Origin: Pedobacter africanus | GTDB lineage: Bacteria; Bacteroidota; Bacteroidia; Sphingobacteriales; Sphingobacteriaceae | DNA length: 64,000 nt | Direction: 5' to 3' | Assembly (NCBI RefSeq): GCF_900176535.1 | Contig: NZ_FWXT01000001.1 | Location: forward strand, 930,001 to 994,000 | Shown here: positions 18,610 through 27,852 of the stretch, one piece after another | How the letters are laid out: every line of letters begins with the position of its first letter | Position numbering within the stretch: the first letter of the stretch is position 1 | The notes under the pieces: generated by a model | Told to the model about the DNA's origin: nothing | The model's input: only the letters and a program-made list of their open reading frames with translations | The model's database searches: none | Position numbers and translations under genes: made by a program

Positions 18610-20169
18610 ATGAAAACGCTAATACTCTATAGCTCATTGCTGTTTTCAGCTTTGTTTCTTTTAGCCGGCTGTGATAAAACAGGGAATTTCCCCGGTGCAG
18701 AGGTTAACCCCCATATTGCCATCTACGATTTAAGGAGCTTTTACAAGGGAACCGATTATCCGCTTACCCAATCGTCTATGCTTGGTGCCATTGGTGTTAC
18801 CGGCGTAGTGGTTTCAGACCATAGTGGTAAAAACATGACCTCGGGCCTGCTCATGGTGCAAAACAAATGGAGGCTCAACGAGCTCCGGGGCATTGCCATC
18901 AATATAGGTGCCGATGCTGCAAACTACGTGCCCGGCGATTCGGTGACCGTAAAACTGCTTGGCGGTACCATGAAACGAGTAGATGGCATGCTCCAGGTTA
19001 CCGGACTAAACGGCTCGGCGGTATTTAAAGTTGCTTCGGGCAAAAGCATTCCGGTTAACCGTGTGCCCAGCAGCTACATACTGACGAATCCCGAAAAATA
19101 TGAAAGTACCGAAGTGGTGATCGTAAAGGGAGGCTTTGATCCGGTGCCAGCACCAACAGATATTTATAGCGGCGATAAACTGGTAAACGACGGCTTCGGC
19201 AATTTCACGCTGCATACCGAAACGGCAGCAACTTTTGCCAATACCTCTCTACCCGGTATGGCCAATTTCTTTGGTGTGGTAGAATACGCCCAAAGCACAG
19301 CTGGTAAATACACCCCTCAGTTGCGCATCCGCAGGCCACAGGACATTACCGTGCTCAGCTCTACCATCACAAAAGCCGCTATTGTGATTTCCGGGTTCCT
19401 GGCCATGCCAGAGGGAACGCCTTCAACCAATGGGGAGTATGTGCAATTCCTGGCAACCCGAGACATTGATTTCGCCCTGACGCCATTTTGTGTGGTAACC
19501 CACAATACCAATTCTGCCTATCAGCCAACGGGCGTGCCGCTCAACGGATGGGCCACAGGTGGCCGGCGTTCCTACAAGTTCGATTTAAAAAGCGGAAAGG
19601 TAGCCAAAGGCCAGTACTTTTATGTAGGCGGAAACTCTAACAAGCTCATTAACGGAGTAGGCTCTACCAGCATTGCGAACGGCAAATGGATAGTTGCTAA
19701 AAACACCGGAAGCTCGGCTGGTGATGGATTGGGCGACATCAATGCCGACCTGCTGCTGAATGGTACCAGCGGTTTTGCCGACGGTATTGCCGTGTTTGAA
19801 GGACTCACAGTGACAAAAAATACGACCCCGATAGATGTGATCATTACCGGGGCCAACGGCGCCATTTATAACCTGGCACAGGAAGCAGGACTGCGCATTG
19901 CGAATACCGATTGGTATGATATTGTAAACCCGGTAACCCTGGAGCCACAGCCATTGTACAAACAAGGCTCAAACACCATTTGTTTAAGCAGGCCGGCGCC
20001 AACAAATGCAGGTTTTTTCTATAAATTAGGCGGCGAATACAATATACGTTTAGGCCGATGGGTAACGGCAAGGGCACAGAACAGGGTAGATCTGGAAATT
20101 ACCTCGGTGCTAGATGAGCTGGAAAAGGAATTCCCTGCAGGTATCATCCCTACAAAAGTGGTTGAGTAG
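18610..20169 (+). CDS. DUF5689-type surface lipoprotein (system B)
   Basis: A 519-residue lipoprotein with signal YSSLLFSALFLLAGC (Cys at about 20). The N-terminal half (about 30-250) has DUF5689 features: AIYDLRSFYKGTDYPL, GVVVSDHSGKNMTSGLLMVQ, AINIGADAANYVPGDSVTVKLLG. This OB-like domain family is usually encoded beside susCD pairs. The C-terminal half (about 260-500) has beta-rich segments of unrecognised type. An upstream ATG at 18586 would add eight residues (MYSKIFIT) before MKTLIL; 18610 gives a normal lipoprotein signal. It follows susD by 37 nt and precedes the phosphatase-fold gene by 24 nt, so it is part of the system B operon. It probably binds ligand at the cell surface; the function is unproven. 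Confidence 0.8.
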   Translation: MKTLILYSSLLFSALFLLAGCDKTGNFPGAEVNPHIAIYDLRSFYKGTDYPLTQSSMLGAIGVTGVVVSDHSGKNMTSGLLMVQNKWRLNELRGIAINIGADAANYVPGDSVTVKLLGGTMKRVDGMLQVTGLNGSAVFKVASGKSIPVNRVPSSYILTNPEKYESTEVVIVKGGFDPVPAPTDIYSGDKLVNDGFGNFTLHTETAATFANTSLPGMANFFGVVEYAQSTAGKYTPQLRIRRPQDITVLSSTITKAAIVISGFLAMPEGTPSTNGEYVQFLATRDIDFALTPFCVVTHNTNSAYQPTGVPLNGWATGGRRSYKFDLKSGKVAKGQYFYVGGNSNKLINGVGSTSIANGKWIVAKNTGSSAGDGLGDINADLLLNGTSGFADGIAVFEGLTVTKNTTPIDVIITGANGAIYNLAQEAGLRIANTDWYDIVNPVTLEPQPLYKQGSNTICLSRPAPTNAGFFYKLGGEYNIRLGRWVTARAQNRVDLEITSVLDELEKEFPAGIIPTKVVE

Positions 20170-20193
20170 TTTTATGAAAAAATACAATAAAAG

Positions 20194-20994
20194 ATGAAAT
20201 ACTTAAAGTTAGCTACACTGATTTGTTTGCTGGGTTTGTCGGGCTGTGCCGTTAAAAAAAATAACGCACAAAGCCTTAACCTGACCGGGCTGAAAATATT
20301 ATGCTACAATATTCACCATGCCAATCCGCCATCAAAACCTGATGTGATCGATATTGATGCAATTGCCCGGGTAATCAATAACAGCAAGGCCGATCTTGTG
20401 GCCTTACAGGAAGTGGACAAAAACACCAAACGCAGTGGTCATATTGATGAAGCAAAACTTTTAGCGGAAAAAACCGGCATGAACTACCGGTTCTTTAAAG
20501 CAATAGACCATGACGGGGGGGAATATGGACTGGCTATATTGAGCCGCTATGCCCTTGATGAGGCAAAGCACTTGCCGCTGCCTCAGCAAACAGAGGCTGA
20601 AAAACGGATACTGGCCTATGTTAAAGTTAAAGCCGGAGGGCAGGAACTTATCTTTGCCAATACGCATTTGGATGCCACGCGCAGCCATGAAAACCGTAAC
20701 CTGCAAATGAAATATATCCTTGATCATTTTAAGGATGTTACACAGCCCGTTATTTTGAGTGGCGACCTGAACAGTGTGGCGGGTTCTGAGGCCATCAATT
20801 TGCTGGATCAGCAGTTTAAACGTACCTGCATAGACAACTGCCCGGGTACCATCCCTGTAATCAACCCTAAACGTACCATAGATTTCATTGCCACAAAAAA
20901 TGTAAAATGGCCTTTGCTGGAATACCAGGTAATTGACGAGACCTATGCTTCAGATCATCGCCCTATAGCAGTAAGCTTTAACATATCCGAATAA
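20194..20994 (+). CDS. Endonuclease/exonuclease/phosphatase-fold lipoprotein (system B)
   Basis: A 266-residue protein with lipoprotein signal (LATLICLLGLSGC, Cys18) and a full EEP-fold metal-dependent phosphoesterase domain. Diagnostic motifs occur in order: CYNIHHA (metal/phosphate region), VALQEVD (catalytic Glu), NTHLDA, SGDLNS (Asp/Asn), DFIATKN and SDHRPI (catalytic Asp-His near the C-terminus). The family includes DNases, sphingomyelinases and inositol phosphatases, so the substrate is some phosphodi- or monoester. As the last gene of the system B operon and predicted to be envelope-anchored, it likely releases a product that SusC/SusD then takes up. The exact phosphoester cannot be told from sequence. 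Confidence 0.88.
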   Translation: MKYLKLATLICLLGLSGCAVKKNNAQSLNLTGLKILCYNIHHANPPSKPDVIDIDAIARVINNSKADLVALQEVDKNTKRSGHIDEAKLLAEKTGMNYRFFKAIDHDGGEYGLAILSRYALDEAKHLPLPQQTEAEKRILAYVKVKAGGQELIFANTHLDATRSHENRNLQMKYILDHFKDVTQPVILSGDLNSVAGSEAINLLDQQFKRTCIDNCPGTIPVINPKRTIDFIATKNVKWPLLEYQVIDETYASDHRPIAVSFNISE

Positions 20995-21025
20995 TGCGTA
21001 ACTTTATTGCATTAAAAAAAGCGAT

Positions 21026-21517
21026 ATGAATATTGAAAAAGCGATACTGGCTGGCGGTTGTTTTTGGGGAGTGGAAGAGCTCATCAGACATTACCCTGGC
21101 GTGATCTCAACGGTAGTTGGATATACAGGCGGAGATGTTCCCAATGCAACCTACCGCAATCATGGGACACATGCCGAGGGCATAGCCATCGAGTTTGATC
21201 CGGCACAATTGTCTTACCGTAAACTGCTGGAATATTTTTTCCAGATCCACGATCCTACCACCCGGAACAGGCAGGGCAACGATATTGGCACCTCCTATCG
21301 ATCTGCCATTTTCTATCTTGACGAGGCCCAGAGAGAAACTGCAGCAGCACTCATAGCAGAAATGGATGCCTCGGGCATATGGCCGGGTAAGGTTGTAACC
21401 GAGATTGTACCTGCCGGTGACTTCTGGAATGCAGAAGTTGAGCACCAGGATTACCTGCAGAAGAACCCTTCAGGCTATACCTGTCACTTTGAAAGACCGG
21501 ACTGGAAACTAGGATAG
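21026..21517 (+). CDS. msrA: Peptide-methionine (S)-S-oxide reductase MsrA
   Basis: A 163-residue MsrA that repairs methionine-S-sulfoxide in proteins using thioredoxin. The catalytic motif GGCFWG lies near the N-terminus (Cys12), followed by the family motifs GYTGGDVPNATYRNHGTHAEG, FFQIHDPTTRNRQGNDIGTSYRSAIF and AEVEHQDYLQKNP. No signal peptide is present, so the protein is cytoplasmic. The length is normal for the short single-domain form. It starts 31 nt after the system B operon and its 3' end overlaps the convergent hscB by 9 nt. Confidence 0.96.
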   Translation: MNIEKAILAGGCFWGVEELIRHYPGVISTVVGYTGGDVPNATYRNHGTHAEGIAIEFDPAQLSYRKLLEYFFQIHDPTTRNRQGNDIGTSYRSAIFYLDEAQRETAAALIAEMDASGIWPGKVVTEIVPAGDFWNAEVEHQDYLQKNPSGYTCHFERPDWKLG

Positions 21518-22036
21518 TTTATCTATGCTTTCCCTGATGCGGATTAAATATTTATTGCGGTAGTACAGCTCTTTGATCACCAGAAGTGAATCATCCTGTG
21601 CTGCCGCATTTAAGTTATCAAACAAAACGGTCTGTTTCAGGATTTCAGCAGAAATTGCTTGCTCAATAGTTGCAACCTCCGCTTTCAGTGCAGCCAGTCG
21701 GGCTGCATCGGGCTCAAACTGTAAATCCATTAAAGCCTCATTCACCTCCATCATTTCCATCAAAAAACTTTGCGGAAGGGCGTAATTTTCGCCCTCCTTT
21801 AAAATCCCTTTGAATTCCAGAATGTAATGCAGGCGCTTTTGCGGATCACTCAAAACCTGGTAAGCGTTGTTGTTAACCGTGCTCAGTTCCAGCACCTCTG
21901 CCTGTTTTTCCTGGCTTTCATTGATGTAAAAATCAGGATGGTATTTTTTACTCAGCGCGTAGAACTGCTGTTTTACAACTGCCATATCAGGGTTAAAGCT
22001 AAGTGGCAGGCCGTAAAAGGCAAAATAATCGGTCAT
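21509..22036 (-). CDS. hscB: Fe-S cluster assembly co-chaperone HscB
   Basis: A 175-residue J-domain protein of HscB type: J domain (about 1-80) starting DYFAFYGLPLSFNPD with the HPD tripeptide in KKYHPDFY, then a C-terminal three-helix domain (about 95-170: EGENYALPQSFLMEMMEVNEAL). HscB delivers IscU-type scaffolds to the Hsp70 HscA. It is the last gene of a minus-strand series starting at 28806, and follows rseP by 5 nt. No hscA or iscU is seen in the window. Confidence 0.9.
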   Translation of the reverse strand: MTDYFAFYGLPLSFNPDMAVVKQQFYALSKKYHPDFYINESQEKQAEVLELSTVNNNAYQVLSDPQKRLHYILEFKGILKEGENYALPQSFLMEMMEVNEALMDLQFEPDAARLAALKAEVATIEQAISAEILKQTVLFDNLNAAAQDDSLLVIKELYYRNKYLIRIRESIDKLS

Positions 22037-22041
22037 ACGCT

Positions 22042-23376
22042 TTAATGCTTAAAGAAAGCCTTAAAAATATCGTTCCCCAGCACAAATACCATGAGCGACA
22101 GCAGCATAACGAAACCGACAATCTGGGCCCGCTCCATAAACTTATCGCCCAATGGTTTTCCTTTGATCATTTCAATAATCAGGAATACAACGTGGCCGCC
22201 ATCCAGGGCAGGAATTGGCAAAAGGTTCATAAAGGCCAGGGCTATCGATATAAAGCCCGTAGAAGCCCAGAACCTTGCCCAGATCCACTCGCCTCCATAT
22301 ACCTTACGTGCAATCTCAACCGGACCAGAAAAGGCCTTGTTGGCTTTAATTTTACCAGTAAGTACTTTCCATATGCCCTTTGCATTATCGCTAAAAGTTT
22401 TCCAGGCCTGGTCTACCCCAATCGGAAATGCAGCAAACAAGCCATATTTAATGGTCTCTTCTTTAACCTCATTTAAATTGAAACCTATGCCAATGGTACC
22501 TGCGGTATCAACAGGAACCTGCAGTACCAGTTGCGCTCCCCCACGGTTAATGGCAAAATCAGCAATTTTACCTTTGTATTTTGGGATAGCAGCTTTTACA
22601 TCTACATCGTAATTAACCGGAACATTATTGATGGCTGTAATTCTATCGCCTTTTTTCAATCCAGCCTTGTAAGCTGGTCTGCCCGTAGTTACACTGTCTA
22701 CCGTTGATGACAACAAGGGCATGCGGCTGATGAATGCCTCAACCCCCAGGTCAGAAACTTTATTTAAAATATTATCAGGAACCTTAATATCGATGGTTTT
22801 ATGGCCACGCACAACTGTAAGGTTGGTATTGCCCAGCAAAACTTTAGAACTGGTCAGTTCCTCAAAACGGATCACTTTATTGCCATTTACCGCAATAACC
22901 CTATCCCCTTTCTGGAGACCTATTTCTTTACCGATACTCCCTGGATTGATGCCGCTTAAAACAGAACTGTTGGCAATATAGGTTTCACCATACTTGAAAG
23001 TCATCATCCAGAAGATGAAAATACCTACTATGATGTTGACAATCACTCCCCCCAACATCACAATCAGACGCTGCCATGCCGGTTTAGACCTGAATTCCCA
23101 GGGTTGTGCAGGCTGCTTCATCTGTTCGGTGTCCATAGACTCGTCTATCATTCCCGAAATCTTTACATAGCCGCCCAGGGGTAACCAGCCAATGCCATAC
23201 TCACAATCGCCGCGTTTAAAGCTGAACAGCTTAACACCCCAGGCATCAAAAAACAGGTAAAATTTTTCTACTTTAATTCCGAAGGCACGTGCCGCCAAAA
23301 AATGTCCAAGTTCGTGTAAAATCACCAATATCGATAATCCCAGGAGTAACTGGGCCGCCATAATCAATCCACTCAT
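22042..23376 (-). CDS. rseP: RIP metalloprotease RseP (site-2 protease)
   Basis: A 444-residue multi-pass inner-membrane protease. The zinc motif HELGH (His21-Glu22...His25) is in the first membrane segment. Two PDZ-like domains lie in the periplasm (about 140-200, GLQKGDRVIAVNGNKV; and about 225-290, GLKKGDRITAINNVPV). The second active-site motif NLLPIPALDGGH is near the C-terminus and a last membrane segment (FVMLLSLMVFVLG) ends the protein. RseP cleaves anti-sigma factors and signal-peptide remnants within the membrane. This is interesting here because FecR-type regulators in other bacteria are processed by site-2 proteases, so this enzyme could act on the three FecR proteins of the window; that is inference. 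Confidence 0.94.
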   Translation of the reverse strand: MSGLIMAAQLLLGLSILVILHELGHFLAARAFGIKVEKFYLFFDAWGVKLFSFKRGDCEYGIGWLPLGGYVKISGMIDESMDTEQMKQPAQPWEFRSKPAWQRLIVMLGGVIVNIIVGIFIFWMMTFKYGETYIANSSVLSGINPGSIGKEIGLQKGDRVIAVNGNKVIRFEELTSSKVLLGNTNLTVVRGHKTIDIKVPDNILNKVSDLGVEAFISRMPLLSSTVDSVTTGRPAYKAGLKKGDRITAINNVPVNYDVDVKAAIPKYKGKIADFAINRGGAQLVLQVPVDTAGTIGIGFNLNEVKEETIKYGLFAAFPIGVDQAWKTFSDNAKGIWKVLTGKIKANKAFSGPVEIARKVYGGEWIWARFWASTGFISIALAFMNLLPIPALDGGHVVFLIIEMIKGKPLGDKFMERAQIVGFVMLLSLMVFVLGNDIFKAFFKH

Positions 23377-23412
23377 ATTTTTAGTTTAATTTTCTATTTA
23401 GATGCTAAAATT

Positions 23413-24564
23413 CTATTTTGTTACTAATTGGTCTGCTAATATACGTGTATACTCATCCGTTTCTAAATAATTGTTCAGGCTTGGCTTTTCAATAAAGCCA
23501 ATTCCCTCCATACAGGCTTCAATCACATCACTCATTTCCAGGAAGCCTATCCTATCCTGCAGAAAAGCATTGACCACTACCTCATTGGCAGCATTAATGA
23601 TACAAGGCATATTTCCTCCTTTAAGCAGGGCTTTGTAGGCCAGGTCAAGGTTCCGGAAGGTTTCCATATCTGCCTTATAAAAATTCAGTTCAGGATAATC
23701 AATAAAACTGAAACGCTTAAAATCGCTGCTTATTCTATCCGGATAAGCCAATGCATAATGAATAGGCAGTTTCATATCGGGTAATCCCATTTGTGCTTTC
23801 ATAGATCCATCGTTAAACTGGACCAGCGAATGTACAATAGATTGCGGATGTACAATCACATCAATCTGTTCTGCGTCCAGATCAAAAAGCCATTTGGCTT
23901 CGATCACCTCCAGCCCTTTGTTCATCAGCGAGGCCGAGTCAATCGTGATCTTTGCCCCCATTACCCAATTGGGATGTTTCAGTGCTTCGTTTTTGGTAAC
24001 CCCCTTTAAAAAGGACTGGTCTTTACCCCTGAATGGTCCACCTGAAGCGGTAAGGTATATTTTTTCGATAGCACCGGCAGGCTCACCCACCAGGCACTGA
24101 AAGATCGCCGAATGTTCAGAATCTACAGGAATGAGCTGCACCCCGTTTTCCCGGGCCAGTGTGGTAATCAGGTCGCCGGCCACAACCAGGGTTTCCTTAT
24201 TGGCCAGAGCAATGTCTTTCCCTGCCTTTACGGCCTCAACCGTTGGTCTTAAACCTACCGAACCTACCAAAGCGGTAAGTACCATGTCTGTCCCCGCTAA
24301 AACTGCAGCCTCACATAATGCGGCTTCTCCGGCCAGAACCTTTATGCCGCTACCTGAAAGCGCATCCTTTACGGCCTGGTATTTACTTTCATCAGTAATC
24401 ACTACCAGTTCCGGCTTAAATGCCAAAGCCTGCTCAACCAACAGGCTGGCGTTAGACTGGGCGGTTAAGGCCTTCACCCGGTATAAATCCGGATTACTTT
24501 GGATTACCGCTAAGGCCTGGGTACCTACAGAGCCTGTAGCCCCTAAAATGGTTATATTTTTCAA
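23413..24564 (-). CDS. dxr: 1-deoxy-D-xylulose 5-phosphate reductoisomerase
   Basis: A 383-residue DXP reductoisomerase, the second enzyme of the methylerythritol phosphate route to isoprenoids (NADPH and divalent metal dependent). The NADPH motif GATGSVGTQAL is at the N-terminus; LANKETLVVAGD, PVDSEHSAIFQCL, TASGGPF, NWVMGAKITIDSASLMNKGLEVIEA and VHPQSIVHSLVQF are the conserved active-site blocks. Length is normal. It overlaps the GH3 gene upstream by 4 nt and precedes rseP by 36 nt, the dxr-rseP neighbourhood known from many bacteria. Confidence 0.97.
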   Translation of the reverse strand: MKNITILGATGSVGTQALAVIQSNPDLYRVKALTAQSNASLLVEQALAFKPELVVITDESKYQAVKDALSGSGIKVLAGEAALCEAAVLAGTDMVLTALVGSVGLRPTVEAVKAGKDIALANKETLVVAGDLITTLARENGVQLIPVDSEHSAIFQCLVGEPAGAIEKIYLTASGGPFRGKDQSFLKGVTKNEALKHPNWVMGAKITIDSASLMNKGLEVIEAKWLFDLDAEQIDVIVHPQSIVHSLVQFNDGSMKAQMGLPDMKLPIHYALAYPDRISSDFKRFSFIDYPELNFYKADMETFRNLDLAYKALLKGGNMPCIINAANEVVVNAFLQDRIGFLEMSDVIEACMEGIGFIEKPSLNNYLETDEYTRILADQLVTK

Positions 24565-26093
24565 TTAAAATCTCCTCTGTTCTTCGTCTGTGCGACGATT
24601 ATAAAACCACTTAAATCATCCGCAATCTTCCTGTCATTGGCCAGGCGCGGGACTTTGTTTTGCCCCCCCAGCTTACCCTGAGCCTTCATGTAGTTCACAA
24701 AAGCATCTTTCTGTAAAGAACGGATGACCAAAGGTTGCAATATTTTCCCTTCGATAAGGTCAAAATAGTAAATATTCTTCTTTTGCAAGGCCTCGTCTAC
24801 TTTTTTACTGAAGGAGGCCATATCTGCCGGAGGAGTAGAAAACTCCACAAACCACTCATGGTAAGGAAGTTCAGCCGCTGCAGGGTTTACCTGTGGGGCA
24901 ACCGTAAATTCGGTAATGCCTACCCCCTCTTCATTTGCAACCGAAAGCAGTGCATGTTCCACTTCTTCGCCAATCACATGTTCGCCAAAAGCCGATATAA
25001 AGTGTTTTATCCTGCCCGTAACCACAATCCGGTAAGGATCTTTAGATACAAATTTTACCGTATCGCCAATCACATAGCCCCAAAGACCTGCATTGGTATT
25101 CAGTACCAGTACATAATTGGTATCCAGTTCTACTTCGCCCAGACTTAAACGTGTGGGATGATCGTTATAAAATTCATCTGCCGGGATGAACTCATAAAAT
25201 ATACCTGCCTTAGCCAGCAACAGCAGCCCCTTGTTGTCTTGCTCGTCCTGGTAAGCAATAAAACCCTCTGATGCCGGATAGGTTTCTATCGCATCAATTT
25301 TACGGCCTATACTTTGCTCTATTTTAGCCCGGTAGGGTTCAAAATTAACACCGCCGTACACAAAGAGCTTAAATTCGGGGAAGATGTCTTTGATCTTTTT
25401 ACCACCCGATTTTTCGGTCAGCCGGTCGAAATACATCTGTACCCATGGTGGTATGCCTGAAATGAGGGTCATGTTTTCATGGATCGTTTCCTCAACTATC
25501 GCATCTACCTTCTCCTCCCAGTCTTCAATACAATTTGTGGCATAAGAAGGCAAGCGGTTTTTCTGCAGATAAGCCGGCACCAGATTGGCCACAATGCCCG
25601 AAAGCCGCCCAACATTGATCCCGTTCTTTTTGCTCATTACCGGACTCCCCTGCAGAAAGATCATTTTACCGTCTATAAAATCTACATTTCCGGTTTCATG
25701 CACATAGGTAAGCAATGCATTGCGTGCAGCTTTGATGTGCTCGGGCATGGATTCTTTGGAAATGGGAATGTATTTGATCCCTGAGGTGGTTCCTGATGTT
25801 TTGGCAAAATACTGAGGTTTGCCTTTCCACATCACATTCCTTTCACCGGCTACCACGCGGTCTATATAAGGTCTTAATTCCTCATAGTCTTTTACAGGCA
25901 CCAACCTTTTAAAATCAGCATAGCTTTTTATGGAAGCAAATTTATGGTCTTTACCAAAAGCTGTATTTTTTGCAGCCCCAACAATTTTCAGGAGTGTATC
26001 CTGCTGCGCCTTTACTGCATTTTTTTTCCATTTGTTGATACCTTTTACCACAAGGGCAGCAAATGGCCTGCTCAGCGACGCTTTTAATCCCAT
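24561..26093 (-). CDS. GH3 auxin-responsive promoter family protein (acyl-adenylate/amide synthetase-like)
   Basis: A 510-residue member of the GH3 family of acyl-adenylate-forming enzymes. Seen motifs: AKTSGTTSGIKYIPIS (ATP/phosphate-binding loop, about 95-110), YPASEGFIAYQDE (A5-like) and LNTNAGLWGYVIGDTVKFVSKDPYRIVVTGRIKHFISAFGEHV (late adenylation motifs). In plants GH3 enzymes join amino acids to hormones; bacterial members have no established substrate. The gene lies 5 nt after a membrane-protein gene and overlaps dxr. Its place among envelope and isoprenoid genes suggests lipid or envelope chemistry, but this is inference. Confidence 0.88.
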   Translation of the reverse strand: MGLKASLSRPFAALVVKGINKWKKNAVKAQQDTLLKIVGAAKNTAFGKDHKFASIKSYADFKRLVPVKDYEELRPYIDRVVAGERNVMWKGKPQYFAKTSGTTSGIKYIPISKESMPEHIKAARNALLTYVHETGNVDFIDGKMIFLQGSPVMSKKNGINVGRLSGIVANLVPAYLQKNRLPSYATNCIEDWEEKVDAIVEETIHENMTLISGIPPWVQMYFDRLTEKSGGKKIKDIFPEFKLFVYGGVNFEPYRAKIEQSIGRKIDAIETYPASEGFIAYQDEQDNKGLLLLAKAGIFYEFIPADEFYNDHPTRLSLGEVELDTNYVLVLNTNAGLWGYVIGDTVKFVSKDPYRIVVTGRIKHFISAFGEHVIGEEVEHALLSVANEEGVGITEFTVAPQVNPAAAELPYHEWFVEFSTPPADMASFSKKVDEALQKKNIYYFDLIEGKILQPLVIRSLQKDAFVNYMKAQGKLGGQNKVPRLANDRKIADDLSGFIIVAQTKNRGDFN

Positions 26094-26098
26094 AATAC

Positions 26099-26884
26099 TT
26101 AAACTATATTATGAATGATATCAGGTTCGCCCTCGCCCTTATACTCGCTCATCATTTTACGGTAGGCAATAGTGAGTGCCACACTGGATAGCGGAACAAT
26201 GATAAAAGAGCTGAGCACATTGATGAAAAAAGCAATTACCGGCCATTTCAGGTAACTGAAAAACAGGTATAGTACATGAAAACCCCCAAGTACCAATAAA
26301 AGGAGCAGGATCTTGGTAAAATTCCCTTTGGTTGTGGCCAGACTGAATTTAATGGACAAAAAGGGAGGAAGGTTCTTATCGATAATGAAGAACGGAAAGA
26401 AAGAGATCCTGATCCAGGTAATGAATATGGCAATGATACCAACGGAAATCGCGATATTGGTAATGATTTCCATCCTGATCCCGGTATAAATAAAAGGAAA
26501 GGCCACCAGGATTACCAGCGAGTAAACCCCGATGATGCAAAGCATAAAATACAGCATGGCCACCAGGAAACGGATGATCTGCTTCCTTGTTGGTATCGTA
26601 TCTACAATACTTACGTTAAACTCATCATCCAGCAGATGAAAAATGTATTTAAACAGCGACAGGTTAATGGTGAAATAGAACATCACAAAAAAGAATGCCA
26701 TAAGCACACTCAGTCCCTTATTTACATCCTTCAGAAAAAAGGCCATTAAACCCGATGCGTTCGAGGTAATGAACATCAGGAAGCAAAGCGTTGCGATAGA
26801 AAAGTAATTCCTTTTGGTCACTGTCCAAGCTTTGCCAATTACCTCATTTACAGCAAATGTACTTTCCTTTAAAAACTCTATCAT
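26099..26884 (-). CDS. Multi-pass membrane protein of unknown function
   Basis: A 261-residue protein with about six hydrophobic segments: near 28-52 (YFSIATLCFLMFITSNASGL), 60-82 (LSVLMAFFFVMFYFTINL), 107-133 (FLVAMLYFMLCIIGVYSLVI), 143-165, 190-210 (ILLLLLVLGGFHVLYLFF) and 218-243. The N-terminus (ESTFAVNEVIGKAWTVTKRNY) resembles membrane parts of glycerophosphodiester-phosphodiesterase-associated proteins, but I cannot name the family. It overlaps the upstream glycosyltransferase gene by 4 nt and ends 5 nt before GH3, so it is co-transcribed with them. Confidence 0.75.
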   Translation of the reverse strand: MIEFLKESTFAVNEVIGKAWTVTKRNYFSIATLCFLMFITSNASGLMAFFLKDVNKGLSVLMAFFFVMFYFTINLSLFKYIFHLLDDEFNVSIVDTIPTRKQIIRFLVAMLYFMLCIIGVYSLVILVAFPFIYTGIRMEIITNIAISVGIIAIFITWIRISFFPFFIIDKNLPPFLSIKFSLATTKGNFTKILLLLLVLGGFHVLYLFFSYLKWPVIAFFINVLSSFIIVPLSSVALTIAYRKMMSEYKGEGEPDIIHNIV

Positions 26885-27849
26885 TGTTGTTTTAATACTA
26901 CTCTTTTAAAAAAATCCTGCATGAATCCCAGGCCGTAGGCCGTAAGCTGGATAAACGCAGCAATAATACTCAAAAATGCAACTTTTAACGATTTATTAAC
27001 CTGCCATGAATGAAAAAATATCAACATCAGATATAACAATAGCATAAAGTTACATAAATACGCTAAAGGCCAATAAAATATGTTCACAAGCAGGGTAAAA
27101 ATTACGCCGCAGGTAAACACTGCCGGAAAAAAGTGAACAAGTTTAAGTTCTGCCGGAAAATGTTTATAAATATTTATCCGTGCACGGCCAAAAAAATGAA
27201 GCTGCTTATAAAATTGTGCAAAGCTGGTCCGTCTTTTATGGTAAACCTTTGCATCAGGGATCAGGCCTATTTTAAATCCCTGTTCATGTATTCGTATGCT
27301 GTATTCAATATCCTCGCCTAGTCGGGTCAGGATAAATCCACCCACCCTTTCCCAGACCTCACGCGATATGCCCATGTTAAAGCTGCGCGGGTGAAACTGA
27401 CCTATGTGTTTTTTATTGCCGCGGATCCCCCCGGTCGTAAACGGAGAGGTCATGGCATAACTGATGGCTTTCTGTACAGGAGTAAAGCTCTCGTGCGCTG
27501 CATCAGGACCGCCATAAGCGTCCAGCTTGTGTTCGTACAGGTAATCGCTAACTACCTCCAGGTAGTTTTCGGGGATGAGGCAGTCAGAATCAAAGATTAC
27601 AAAGTAGTCCCCTTTCGCCCTTTCAAAGCCATAGTTGCGGGTAAAACCCTGTCCTTCATTGGCTTTAAAGAAGTACTTTACATCCAGCTTATTGGCATAT
27701 TTGGCTACTATGGCCTCTGCATCATTTACCGAGCCGTCTTCTATCACCAGGACTTCAAACTGGGTATAGGTTTGCCGGGTAAGCGTGTACAGCAATTCGT
27801 CTATTTCCTGCGGACGGTTATATAGCGGTATAATTATAGAGAAGAACAT
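26881..27849 (-). CDS. Glycosyltransferase family 2 with C-terminal membrane segments
   Basis: A 322-residue GT-A-fold glycosyltransferase. The N-terminus FSIIIPLYNRPQEIDELLYTL and VLVIEDGSVND are the nucleotide-sugar binding strands; FDSDCL supplies the DxD metal motif; RLGEDIEYSIRIHEQGFKIGLIPDAKVYHKRR matches the catalytic ED region. Two hydrophobic stretches near 232-260 and 270-310 anchor it to the membrane. It lies 3 nt after the other GT2 gene. It likely adds a sugar to a lipid carrier or glycolipid; donor and acceptor are unknown. Confidence 0.9.
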   Translation of the reverse strand: MFFSIIIPLYNRPQEIDELLYTLTRQTYTQFEVLVIEDGSVNDAEAIVAKYANKLDVKYFFKANEGQGFTRNYGFERAKGDYFVIFDSDCLIPENYLEVVSDYLYEHKLDAYGGPDAAHESFTPVQKAISYAMTSPFTTGGIRGNKKHIGQFHPRSFNMGISREVWERVGGFILTRLGEDIEYSIRIHEQGFKIGLIPDAKVYHKRRTSFAQFYKQLHFFGRARINIYKHFPAELKLVHFFPAVFTCGVIFTLLVNIFYWPLAYLCNFMLLLYLMLIFFHSWQVNKSLKVAFLSIIAAFIQLTAYGLGFMQDFFKRVVLKQQ

Positions 27850-27852
27850 CGC

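Noticed and set aside
22003..22476. Plus-strand reading frame of 157 codons opposite rseP
   Set aside because: It lies entirely antisense to the well-supported hscB/rseP genes, with no protein-like motifs.
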